NCBI GenBank assembly: GCA_023389055.1
Contig: JAEWFA010000049.1
Span: 1 to 44,076 of the forward strand
DNA length: 44,076 nucleotides
Source of the DNA: Pseudomonadota bacterium
GTDB lineage: Bacteria; Pseudomonadota; Gammaproteobacteria; Burkholderiales; Burkholderiaceae_E
Direction of reading: 5' to 3'
The translations under genes were made by a program, and so were the position numbers. Below the pieces are notes generated by a model. It was given only the letters and a program-made list of their open reading frames with translations. It was not told the DNA's origin and ran no database searches. Shown one piece after another: positions 26,959 through 34,225 of the stretch (positions are counted from its first letter, which is position 1; each line of letters starts with the position of its first letter).

Positions 26959-28698
26959 TTAGACGCGGTTCCAGTCGAAGGCTGCCTTCTCGCCCTTGCC
27001 GTACAGCTTCAGTGCGCCCTTGTCGCCGACGGCATTCGGGCGGTTGAAGATCCAGTTCTGCCACGCGGTGAGACGACCGAAGATGCGCGTCTCCATCGTC
27101 TCCTTGCCGGCGAAGCGCAGGTTCGCTTCGAGCCCGGTGAGCGCGTCGGGCGACATCGCCGCGCGCTCCTCGACGGCGATGCGGATCTCGTCGGCCCAGT
27201 CGATGTCGTCGAGCGCCGCGGTGACGAGTCCCAGTTGCTCGGCGCGCTCGGCGTCGAGCGGCTCGCCGATCGCCGCGCGCGCGGCTTCGAGCGGCTCGCG
27301 CTCCTCGTAGAAGCGACGCTGCAGGCGCGACTGTCCGTTGACCATCGGGTACCAGCCGAAGTTCGCTTCGGTAAGCGTGAGTTTCGGCGCCTTGCCGGGC
27401 TCGTCGGGCAGCATCAGCATGTACGCACGATCGGCGGCAAAGGCAAGCTCGGCGAGCGTGCCGACGAAGCACGATCCCGGTTCGACGAGCGCGAACAACG
27501 TGCGCGACGACACGTCCAGGCGCGCGAGCGTGCGACGCAGCATGCCGATCGTCTCGCGCACGAACCAGTGCTGCGCGTTCTTCGAAAGCGTCGCGTCCAT
27601 CTGCTTCACCGCGTCGGCATCGCCGTCGGTGCGCAGCAGCCAGATGCCGATCTCGCTCGCGTTCGTGCGCATCGACAGGATCGCGTCGTCGAGCTCGCGC
27701 GCCATCTGCAGCGGCCACCAGGCGGCGCCGGCGGCGACGATCGCGTCGACGCCCTGCGGCTGGGCGCCCTGCGGCGCCTTCACGGTGAACGTGGCGGTGC
27801 GACGCGCGCGATCGATCTGCACGTCGACGAAGCGGTAGTGGTAGCCGGCATCGTCGACCTCGCGCTCTACCTTCGGCAGCGCGACGCCCTTCGCGTCGGC
27901 GGGGCGGTCGCTGCCCGCTGCGTGCGCCTTCGCACGCTCGGCGACCACCTGAGCGAACTGCTGCGGCCGCGCGATCTCGTCGACCAGGCGCCAGTCCTTC
28001 GCGCGCTGGCCGCGAACGCCTTCGGTAGTCGTGCAGAAGATGTCGGCGCGATCATGGCGCACGCGGCGCTTGTCGGTGACGCGCGTCAGGCCCCCGGTGC
28101 CGGGCAGCACGCCAAGCAGCGGCACTTCGGGCAGCGAGACCGCCGAGGAACGATCGTCGACCAGCACGATGTCGTCGCAGGCGAGCGCGAGTTCGTAGCC
28201 GCCGCCGGCGCACGAGCCGTTCAGCGCAGCGATGAACTTCAGCCCCGAATGGCGGCTGGAATCCTCGATGCCGTTGCGCGTCTCGTTGGTGAACTTGCAG
28301 AAGTTCACCTTCCACGCGTGCGAGGAGGTGCCGAGCATGAAGATGTTGGCGCCCGAGCAGAACACGCGGTCCTTCAGGCTGGTGACGACGACGGTGCGCA
28401 CCTCGGGGTGCTCGAAGCGGATGCGTTGCAGCGCGTCGTGCAGTTCGATGTCGACGCCCAGGTCGTAGGAGTTCAGCTTCAGCTTGTAGCCGGGACGGAT
28501 TCCGGCGTCCTCGTCGATGTCCAGCGACAGCGTGGCGACCGGGCCGTCGAAGGACAGCTTCACATGCCGGTACTGCGCCGGGTCGGTACGGTAGTCGACC
28601 GGGGACGCGGCCGAAGCACTCGGGGCTTGCGCGCTGCCGGGCGCGGAGGCATTCGACGAAGTCGCAGCGGGGGTCGCGACCGGGGCGGAAGTGTTCAT
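26959..28698 (-). CDS. boxC: benzoyl-CoA-dihydrodiol lyase (2,3-epoxybenzoyl-CoA hydrolase) BoxC
   Basis: The 579-residue protein belongs to the crotonase superfamily with two enoyl-CoA-hydratase-like halves. It converts 2,3-epoxybenzoyl-CoA with water to 3,4-dehydroadipyl-CoA semialdehyde and formate. Visible are the oxyanion-forming region KDRVFCSGANIFMLG and the NGSCAGGGYELALACDDIVLVDD motif, typical of BoxC. The first 33 residues are an Ala/Ser/Pro-rich extension before the conserved VDYRTDPAQYRH, probably disordered. A GGAGCC lies upstream of the ATG. It is the first gene of boxCBA, reading from a promoter at 28752-28811. Confidence 0.96.
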   Translation of the reverse strand: MNTSAPVATPAATSSNASAPGSAQAPSASAASPVDYRTDPAQYRHVKLSFDGPVATLSLDIDEDAGIRPGYKLKLNSYDLGVDIELHDALQRIRFEHPEVRTVVVTSLKDRVFCSGANIFMLGTSSHAWKVNFCKFTNETRNGIEDSSRHSGLKFIAALNGSCAGGGYELALACDDIVLVDDRSSAVSLPEVPLLGVLPGTGGLTRVTDKRRVRHDRADIFCTTTEGVRGQRAKDWRLVDEIARPQQFAQVVAERAKAHAAGSDRPADAKGVALPKVEREVDDAGYHYRFVDVQIDRARRTATFTVKAPQGAQPQGVDAIVAAGAAWWPLQMARELDDAILSMRTNASEIGIWLLRTDGDADAVKQMDATLSKNAQHWFVRETIGMLRRTLARLDVSSRTLFALVEPGSCFVGTLAELAFAADRAYMLMLPDEPGKAPKLTLTEANFGWYPMVNGQSRLQRRFYEEREPLEAARAAIGEPLDAERAEQLGLVTAALDDIDWADEIRIAVEERAAMSPDALTGLEANLRFAGKETMETRIFGRLTAWQNWIFNRPNAVGDKGALKLYGKGEKAAFDWNRV

Positions 28699-28751
28699 CA
28701 GGGGCTCCTCTGGACTCCCTGCGCGGCCGAGGGCCGGGGCAGGGAAACTGC

Positions 28752-28831
28752 AATATAGTGCGTGTCAGCGGCGAGTTCATGCATGATGGTGCATTCGAGT
28801 TCCGCTGTCAAGCACTCGAATGCATGTCGAT
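28752..28831 (-). promoter_or_regulatory. boxCBA promoter and BoxR operator candidate (copy A)
   Basis: An 11-bp perfect inverted repeat, TGCATTCGAGT (28790-28800) and ACTCGAATGCA (28814-28824), spans this region. TGCA also occurs at 28749 and 28780, and TGCA motifs are the known recognition unit of the related BzdR repressor. On the minus strand a perfect -35 TTGACA (28806-28811) stands 17 bases from CATCAT (28783-28788). A second option is TATATT (28752-28757), 17 bases from ATGAAC (28775-28780). Bases 28807-28831, read on the minus strand, match 24 of 25 bases of the element at 29883-29907. The inverted repeat covers the promoter, as expected for a repressor site. Confidence 0.65.
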
Positions 28832-28891
28832 GGGTATTCGGGGGCGGGACGGCGGACCGGCCGTCCGGGATCCGACGGGCGTAGCGCCCGG

Positions 28892-29857
28892 CTACGCCAC
28901 TTCGGCGATAGCGGCGCGCACCTGCGTGCGCAGTCCGGCGAAGCATTTCTCGAGCGTCTTTCCGCTCGTCCGGTACGTGAGATCGGCCTTCCCGTAGAAC
29001 GACGCGCGCCCGGCCAGGATGCGGCGCAGATCCTCCATTGCGCCGGGGCCCGACATCGGCCGCAGGTCGCCCTGCTCGCGCACCCGCCGCATGTGGTCTT
29101 CCGGGTCGGCCTGCAGCCAGACCGTGTAGCAGTGCGCGAGCACGAGATTGAAGGTTGCGCTGTCGGAGACCAGTCCGCCCGGAGTGGCCATGACGACTTC
29201 GGGGAAGATCTGGATCACTTCCTCGACCGCGCGTCGCTCGTAGCGCCGATACGCGTTCGCTCCGTACAGCGAATGGATCTGCGGAATCCCGCAGCCGGCG
29301 AGCTTCTCGATCTCGCGGCCCAGTTCGACGAACGGAAAGCCGAGGTCTTCGGCGAGCATGCGACCGAGCGTGGACTTGCCCGCGCCGCGCAGGCCGACCA
29401 GCGCGATGTGGCTGCGCCGCAGCCGCTCGTCGCCGGTGGCGTTGTCGAACAGCTCGGAGAGCTTCAGTCGCGCCCGGCGAAGGTCCGCCTCGGAGCGGTT
29501 CTCGAGCAGTTCGCGGATCAGCAGCCATTCCGACGAGTCGGTCGTGACGTCGCCCACCAGCTCCGCCAGCGCACAATGCAGCGCTGCCGCGAGCTGGTGC
29601 AGGATCAGGATCGACGCGTTGCCCGCGCCGTGCTCGAGGTTCGCCAGGTGGCGCTCGGAAATGCCGGCCGCCGCCGCCAGCGCCTTGCGCGTGAGGCCGC
29701 GACGCGCGCGCAGCGTACGGATGCGGTCGGCGAGCGCGGGCAGTACCGACGCTGCCGAGGCCGCCGACTCGTCGTTTCCGTTGCGCGCGGAAGCATGCGC
29801 GGCGCCGTTGCCCTCGGGCGGCATCACGGACGGATCGACATGGGGGAACGCGCTCAT
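28892..29857 (-). CDS. boxR: BoxR/BzdR-type regulator: XRE helix-turn-helix fused to shikimate-kinase-like domain
   Basis: The 321-residue protein has an XRE-type DNA-binding domain at about 45-100 (RIRTLRARRGLTRKALAAAAG and SERHLANLEHG). After a linker comes a shikimate-kinase-like domain with P-loop GLRGAGKST at 155-163. This is the architecture of BzdR/BoxR, repressors released by benzoyl-CoA bound to the kinase-like domain. I chose the ATG at 29857: the likely boxR -10 (TAGAAT, 29893-29898) puts transcription start near 29886, which excludes the upstream ATG at 29890. The 40-residue region before the helix-turn-helix is low-complexity. It lies between boxC and the divergent boxD. Confidence 0.93.
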   Translation of the reverse strand: MSAFPHVDPSVMPPEGNGAAHASARNGNDESAASAASVLPALADRIRTLRARRGLTRKALAAAAGISERHLANLEHGAGNASILILHQLAAALHCALAELVGDVTTDSSEWLLIRELLENRSEADLRRARLKLSELFDNATGDERLRRSHIALVGLRGAGKSTLGRMLAEDLGFPFVELGREIEKLAGCGIPQIHSLYGANAYRRYERRAVEEVIQIFPEVVMATPGGLVSDSATFNLVLAHCYTVWLQADPEDHMRRVREQGDLRPMSGPGAMEDLRRILAGRASFYGKADLTYRTSGKTLEKCFAGLRTQVRAAIAEVA

Positions 29858-29882
29858 GACTTCGAAGATCGGGTTAGCCGGG

Positions 29883-29932
29883 ATCGACATGCATTCTAGT
29901 GCTTGACGCTCGCCGAAGAAAAGCACTATCGT
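29883..29932. promoter_or_regulatory. boxD/boxR divergent promoter and BoxR operator candidate (copy B)
   Basis: An inverted repeat TAGTGCTT (29897-29904) / AAGCACTA (29921-29928) straddles the boxD promoter: -35 TTGACG at 29903-29908 and -10-like TATCGT at 29927-29932, 18 bases apart. On the minus strand TAGAAT (29893-29898) is a 5/6 match to a -10 for boxR, with a poor -35. Bases 29883-29907 repeat the boxC-side element with one mismatch. A repressor bound here would block boxD and also boxR itself, consistent with autoregulation. Confidence 0.65.
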
Positions 29933-29956
29933 TCACACCCCCTTTCGGGAGCCGCC

Positions 29957-31534
29957 ATGACCCCATTGCTCGAAAACCATCTCGGCGGACGCTGGCAGAC
30001 CGGTTCCGGCGCCGGCACGCCGCTCTTCGATCCGGTGCTCGGCAACGAGCTCGCACGCATCTCGTCCGCCGGACTGAACCTGATCGAGGGTTTCGACTAC
30101 GCGCGCCAGCGCGGCGGAGCCGCGTTGCGAGCGCTCACCTACGGCGAACGCGCCGCACTCCTCGGGCGAGTCGCCGAGACGCTGCAGGCGCAGCGCGACG
30201 CGTATTTCGACATCGCCCTGCAGAACTCGGGAACGACGCGCAACGACTCCGCGGTCGACATCGACGGGGCGATCTTCACGCTCGGCCAGTACGCGCGCTG
30301 GGGCGCGAAGCTCGGCGCCGCGCGCTGGCTCGCCGACGGCGCTGCCGCCCGCTTGGGCAAGGACGGCAGCTTCCAGAGCGGGCACGTGCTCACTTCACAG
30401 CGCGGCCTGGTGCTGTGCATCAACGCATTCAACTTCCCGGCCTGGGGGCTGTGGGAAAAAGCGGCTCCCGCCTTGCTGTCCGGCGTGCCCGTCGTCGTCA
30501 AGCCCGCCAGCGCCACCGCGTGGCTCACGCAGCGCATGGTCGCCGACGTCGTCGCGGCCGGAGTCCTCCCCGACGGCGCGCTCTCGGTCGTCTGCGGCTC
30601 GAGCGACGGCCTGCTCGATGCGCTGCAACCCTTCGACCTGCTGTCGTTCACCGGTTCGGCCGACACCGCGGAGGCGATCCGGCGACACCACGCCGTGCTG
30701 CGGCACGGCGTCCGGATGAACGTCGAGACCGACAGCCTGAACAGCGCGCTGCTCGGGCCCGATGCGACACCCGGGTCGGACGCCTTCACGACAGCCGTGC
30801 GCGAAGTGGTCCGCGAGATGACGATCAAGGCGGGCCAGAAATGCACGGCGATCCGCCGCGTGCTGGTCCCGCAGCAGCATGCGCGGGAAGCGGCCGATGC
30901 GATCGCCGCGGCTCTCGCCGGCGTGAAAGTCGGCAATCCGCGCAACGAGAGCGTGCGCATGGGCTCGCTCGCGAGCCGCGCGCAGGCCGACGCGGTGCGC
31001 CAAGGCATCGGCACGCTCGGCGGCGAGGCGAAGCGCGTGTTCTCGGGGGACGAAGCAACGCTGGTCGACGCGGATGCGACGGTCGGCGCCTTCGCGATGC
31101 CGTGCCTGTTCGCCGTCGACGACGCCGACGCGTCGAGTCTCGTGCACGACGTCGAGGTATTCGGCCCGGTCGCTACCGTCGCTCCGTATCGCGACACGAC
31201 GCACGCATTCGCGCTCGCGCGTCGCGGCCAGGGCTCGCTCGTCGCGTCGGTGTTCACCGCCGACGACGAGTTCGCCGAACGCGCGGCGATCGAGATCGGC
31301 CACGCACACGGCCGCGTGCACGTGGTGACGCCGGCCGTCGCGAAGACGCACACCGGTCACGGCAACGTGATGCCGATGTCGCTGCACGGCGGCCCGGGCC
31401 GCGCCGGCGGCGGCGAGGAACTCGGTGGCCTGCGAGCGCTGGCGTTCTATCACCAGCGCAGCGCAGTGCAGGGACCACAATCGGTCGTCGAATCGATCCT
31501 CGGCAAGGCGGCAGCCTTCCCCGACGCCGGTTGA
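29957..31534 (+). CDS. boxD: 3,4-dehydroadipyl-CoA semialdehyde dehydrogenase BoxD
   Basis: The 525-residue enzyme is an aldehyde dehydrogenase of the BoxD/PaaN-related group, oxidising the BoxC product to 3,4-dehydroadipyl-CoA with NADP. The catalytic Cys296 lies in KAGQKCTAIRR, the general base Glu257 in NVETDSLNSALL, and Asn159 in NAFNFPAWG. The product enters beta-oxidation-like steps encoded elsewhere. GGGAG at 29947-29951 selects the ATG at 29957. It is divergent from boxR and driven by its own promoter overlapping operator copy B. It ends 27 bases from the convergent baeRF gene. Confidence 0.94.
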   Translation: MTPLLENHLGGRWQTGSGAGTPLFDPVLGNELARISSAGLNLIEGFDYARQRGGAALRALTYGERAALLGRVAETLQAQRDAYFDIALQNSGTTRNDSAVDIDGAIFTLGQYARWGAKLGAARWLADGAAARLGKDGSFQSGHVLTSQRGLVLCINAFNFPAWGLWEKAAPALLSGVPVVVKPASATAWLTQRMVADVVAAGVLPDGALSVVCGSSDGLLDALQPFDLLSFTGSADTAEAIRRHHAVLRHGVRMNVETDSLNSALLGPDATPGSDAFTTAVREVVREMTIKAGQKCTAIRRVLVPQQHAREAADAIAAALAGVKVGNPRNESVRMGSLASRAQADAVRQGIGTLGGEAKRVFSGDEATLVDADATVGAFAMPCLFAVDDADASSLVHDVEVFGPVATVAPYRDTTHAFALARRGQGSLVASVFTADDEFAERAAIEIGHAHGRVHVVTPAVAKTHTGHGNVMPMSLHGGPGRAGGGEELGGLRALAFYHQRSAVQGPQSVVESILGKAAAFPDAG

Positions 31535-31540
31535 GCACGA

Positions 31541-31556
31541 GCCGGCGAGCGCCGGC
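31541..31556. terminator. short GC hairpin between convergent boxD and baeRF genes
   Basis: GCCGGC (31541-31546) and GCCGGC (31551-31556) pair around loop GAGC, within the 27-base gap between two convergent stops. The stem is symmetrical and would form in both transcripts. There is no U-tract on either side, so its role as a bidirectional terminator is only suggested by position. Confidence 0.35.
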
Positions 31557-31561
31557 CCGCG

Positions 31562-32707
31562 TCAGTATCGATACGTCGCCGCGGCGCCGCTGTGCACCGG
31601 CATGCGGTCCGACGGGACGACGACGACCTCGCCGCCCTGGCGCAGCACCGCCTCGGCGAGGTCGTCGATCAGGTCGTCGGTGGCCGGATCGCCCAGTTCG
31701 CCGAAGCGCACTGCGCCGGTCTGCGCGTCCAGGCTGCCGGGGACCACGCGGTCGGCGTCGATGAGCAGCGTCGCCACCCGCCCGGCGGCGACCGCGTTGC
31801 CGATGTCGGCCAGGTCGCCCGAGGCGAGATGACGCGCGCGCGCCGCTTCGAAAGCGCCGACGAGCCCGGACAGGCGCTCCAGGTAGTACGGCTGCACGAG
31901 TTCCCAGGCACGCGCGCGCAACACGTCCAGCGACATCGAATCGGGATGCGCGTACAAGGCGGCGCCAGCCAGCGCGGGGTTGCGGCTCACGCGGCGAAAC
32001 AGGTGGTGGTTCTCGGGAAGCGCCGCGAGCAATAGCGGGGAAGCATCGTGCCCCCCGTGCTCCTCGAGCAGGCCGCGATCGACTGCACGGAAGAACCTTT
32101 CGGTCTCGCGGTCGACCGCGTCCTGCTTCACGTCGGTACCGTGCCGCGTGACCCTGGCCGAGCCGGCCGAGCCGCCGTAATGGCGCGTCGAACGCTCGAC
32201 ATCGCGCTCGTCGCCGGTGACTTCCGCCGGCGTGCGCGGAACGCCGCCGAACCACTCGACCTCGTCGAGCACGTCGCGGTTGCCCTCGTAGAGCTTCGCC
32301 TCGTTGCGGCTCAGGCCGAGGACGCGGTAGCGATCGGCCGACTGCAGCATGCGCAGCAGCGGCTTCAGGTGGAACGAGTCGGCGACGACGACCCGTTCGG
32401 GAACGCTGCGCTGCAGCCGGTAGGCGCGAAAGAAGCCTGGCGCGGCCAGCACGGCCAATCCGTCGAGCGCGTGGGTCCAGAAACCGGCGTTCTCGGCGAG
32501 CGCGTCGAACGGCTCGAGCAGCCCGCGGACGTCGCGGTTCGGATACTGCCTGCGCAACGACTCCTCGAGCGCCTTCACGCTGTTCTTGAAGCGGATCGGA
32601 TCCTGCTGGTTGTCGGGGTGCTTGCGGTGCGTCGGCTGGTACAAGGACAGGCACGGGCCCTCGCGCGCCTGCAACAGTCCGGGGAAATCGTCGGCGAGGG
32701 ACGCCAT
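31562..32707 (-). CDS. baeRF-type (bacterial eRF1-like) protein
   Basis: The 381-residue protein resembles bacterial relatives of archaeal-eukaryotic release factor 1 (baeRF3 type). It begins LADDFPGLLQAREGPCLSLYQPTHRKHPDNQQDPIRFKN, which is typical of the group, has the middle segment VPERVVVADSFHLKPLLRMLQ, and ends in an RNase-H-like region with VATLLIDADRVVPG. The family's role is not established; links to ribosome rescue or stress have been suggested from sequence. A clear AAGGAGAA precedes the ATG at 32707. It is divergent from dodecin across 87 bases. Confidence 0.78.
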   Translation of the reverse strand: MASLADDFPGLLQAREGPCLSLYQPTHRKHPDNQQDPIRFKNSVKALEESLRRQYPNRDVRGLLEPFDALAENAGFWTHALDGLAVLAAPGFFRAYRLQRSVPERVVVADSFHLKPLLRMLQSADRYRVLGLSRNEAKLYEGNRDVLDEVEWFGGVPRTPAEVTGDERDVERSTRHYGGSAGSARVTRHGTDVKQDAVDRETERFFRAVDRGLLEEHGGHDASPLLLAALPENHHLFRRVSRNPALAGAALYAHPDSMSLDVLRARAWELVQPYYLERLSGLVGAFEAARARHLASGDLADIGNAVAAGRVATLLIDADRVVPGSLDAQTGAVRFGELGDPATDDLIDDLAEAVLRQGGEVVVVPSDRMPVHSGAAATYRY

Positions 32708-32794
32708 CGCGGTTCTCCTTCGAATGACAATCCGCGATTCTCGGCTTTCCGTTCCACAGGCATCATGAGTCCGGTCAACACCGAGGGGAACCCC

Positions 32795-33004
32795 ATGACC
32801 GGACACGTCTACAAGCACATCCAGCTCACCGGCTCGTCGACCGACGGCACCGACGACGCGATCCGCAAGGCGATCGCGAAGGCCCACGAAACGGTCCGGA
32901 ACATCCAGTGGTTCAAGGTGCTCGAAACGCGCGGTCACGTCGTCGACGGCGAGGTCGCGCACTTCCAGGTGACGATCGACGTCGGCTTCACCCTGGAAGA
33001 CTAG
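32795..33004 (+). CDS. dodecin flavin-binding protein
   Basis: The 69-residue protein matches dodecin over its full length: HVYKHIQLTGSSTDGTDDAIRKAI, NIQWFKVLETRGHV with the Trp that stacks on flavin, and AHFQVTIDVGFTLED at the C terminus. Dodecins form 12-subunit shells that store flavins or CoA-containing compounds. GAGGGG just upstream selects the ATG at 32795 over an in-frame ATG at 32765. Its last 17 bases overlap the DUF2231 gene on the other strand. Confidence 0.95.
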   Translation: MTGHVYKHIQLTGSSTDGTDDAIRKAIAKAHETVRNIQWFKVLETRGHVVDGEVAHFQVTIDVGFTLED

Positions 33005-33578
33005 GCCGGCGCGAGTGGGTGAGCCAGGGGACGATCTTCCCGTCGGATACCTCGCTCACCATGTGCCGGACGCCGTGGAAGAGATCGACGAGCGCGGCGG
33101 CGAAGAAGGAGCGCAGCTGCCCGGCGCGCAACGTCGGCGCGCCCGGCCGGTAGACGCCGCCGGCGGGTTTCACCGCCACCCCGTTGGCGTAGACGAGCTT
33201 GCCGCCGAGGTATGCGGTGTAGCCGAGCAGCCCCACCGCGGCGAAGCCGGTGGCGAGGTACAACGCGCCCGGCCGCTCGGTGCGCGTGCGCCACGAAGCC
33301 ATCGCCAGCGTCGTCGCCGTCACCGCGGCATTCAGGTTCCGGTGCGTCATCAGCATGTCGCGCGCGTCGCCTTCGTTGACCTCCTCGCCGGCGATCAGGC
33401 CGGTGCTGGCAGCGGCGACGGCGCCGGCGGCGGCGACACCGATGGCGGCGCGCCCCACCGCGCGCAGCGCATCGTCGTCGCGCACCGCGCCGAGCCAGTC
33501 GGCGGCCACCGCGAACGGCAACAGCGCGATCGGCAGGTGCACCAGGGTGGGATGCATTTCTTCGAGGCGGATCGCCAT
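32988..33578 (-). CDS. DUF2231 family membrane protein
   Basis: The 196-residue product begins MAIRLEEMHPTLVHLPIALLPFAVAADWLG, the HP-x-x-VHLPIAL motif being characteristic of DUF2231. About four hydrophobic segments follow, with a GLIAGEEVNEGDAR loop and a conserved HRNLNAAV. Some family members bind haem through the histidines, but this is not established here. The ATG at 33578 is preceded by GGAG. It runs leftward into the end of the dodecin gene. Confidence 0.82.
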   Translation of the reverse strand: MAIRLEEMHPTLVHLPIALLPFAVAADWLGAVRDDDALRAVGRAAIGVAAAGAVAAASTGLIAGEEVNEGDARDMLMTHRNLNAAVTATTLAMASWRTRTERPGALYLATGFAAVGLLGYTAYLGGKLVYANGVAVKPAGGVYRPGAPTLRAGQLRSFFAAALVDLFHGVRHMVSEVSDGKIVPWLTHSRRPSLPG

Positions 33579-33712
33579 TTGCTGCACTCCGTGTTCGGGA
33601 AAATCGCGCACCGCGCCGCAAGCCGGACGCCCGCCCCGGTGGTAGCGTTGCGCCTTCGACGCGCGCCCGCCTCGCCGCACGCGACGAGCCGGACAACGAC
33701 GGGAGGACAACG

Positions 33713-34177
33713 ATGGATCGTGTGGTGAAGTCTCCGTTCACGCTGCAGACGGTCGTGCGTTTCACGCACACCGATCCGGCCGGCTACGTCTTCTTCCCGC
33801 GCTACTTCGAGATGCTGCAGGCGGTGGTCGAGGACTGGTTCACCGAAGCGCTCGGCATCCGCTACTCCGAGTTCATCCTCGAGCGCCGGCTCGGCACGCC
33901 GACCGCGCGCACCGAGTGCACCTTCGTCGCGCCGTGCCTGCTCGGCGAGCACCTGGACCTCACCGTCTATCTCGAGCACGTCGGCTCGAGCTCGATGCGT
34001 CTGCGCTTCGTCGGCACCGTCGCCGGCGAGCGCCGGCTGGAGGCGATGTCCACGCTCGTCGTCATCGGGCTGGACGACGGACGTCCGCGGCGCATCGACG
34101 ACGACCTGCGGGCGCGACTCGACGCCTATCGCGCGGCGCAGGGCGCGCCTGCGCTGCCGCCACCGCGAATTCGCTGA
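33713..34177 (+). CDS. 4-hydroxybenzoyl-CoA thioesterase family (hotdog) protein
   Basis: The 154-residue hotdog-fold protein carries FTHTDPAGYVFFPRYFEML. The Asp21 of the TDPAG motif matches the catalytic Asp of Pseudomonas-type 4-hydroxybenzoyl-CoA thioesterase. Thioesterases of this family release CoA from aromatic acyl-CoAs, and close neighbours of box genes could use one to rescue CoA trapped as benzoyl-CoA analogues. This gene is about 2.2 kb from boxD and not in the same operon, so the link is only suggestive. A good GGGAGGA at 33701-33707 precedes the ATG. Confidence 0.88.
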   Translation: MDRVVKSPFTLQTVVRFTHTDPAGYVFFPRYFEMLQAVVEDWFTEALGIRYSEFILERRLGTPTARTECTFVAPCLLGEHLDLTVYLEHVGSSSMRLRFVGTVAGERRLEAMSTLVVIGLDDGRPRRIDDDLRARLDAYRAAQGAPALPPPRIR

Positions 34178-34225
34178 ACTCTTCGCCGGCGGCGCCGACG
34201 CGGCAGCCGCACCGCGTCTTTCCGG

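Noticed and set aside
29858..29926. Longer boxR starting at ATG 29890 or GTG 29926.
   Set aside because: Both starts lie within or beyond the predicted boxR -10 and the operator, and neither has a ribosome site; 29857 gives a length nearer the family.
33713..34177. Naming the 4HBT thioesterase as a box pathway gene.
   Set aside because: It is not in the box operons, has no copy of the 25-bp element upstream, and this thioesterase family is broad.
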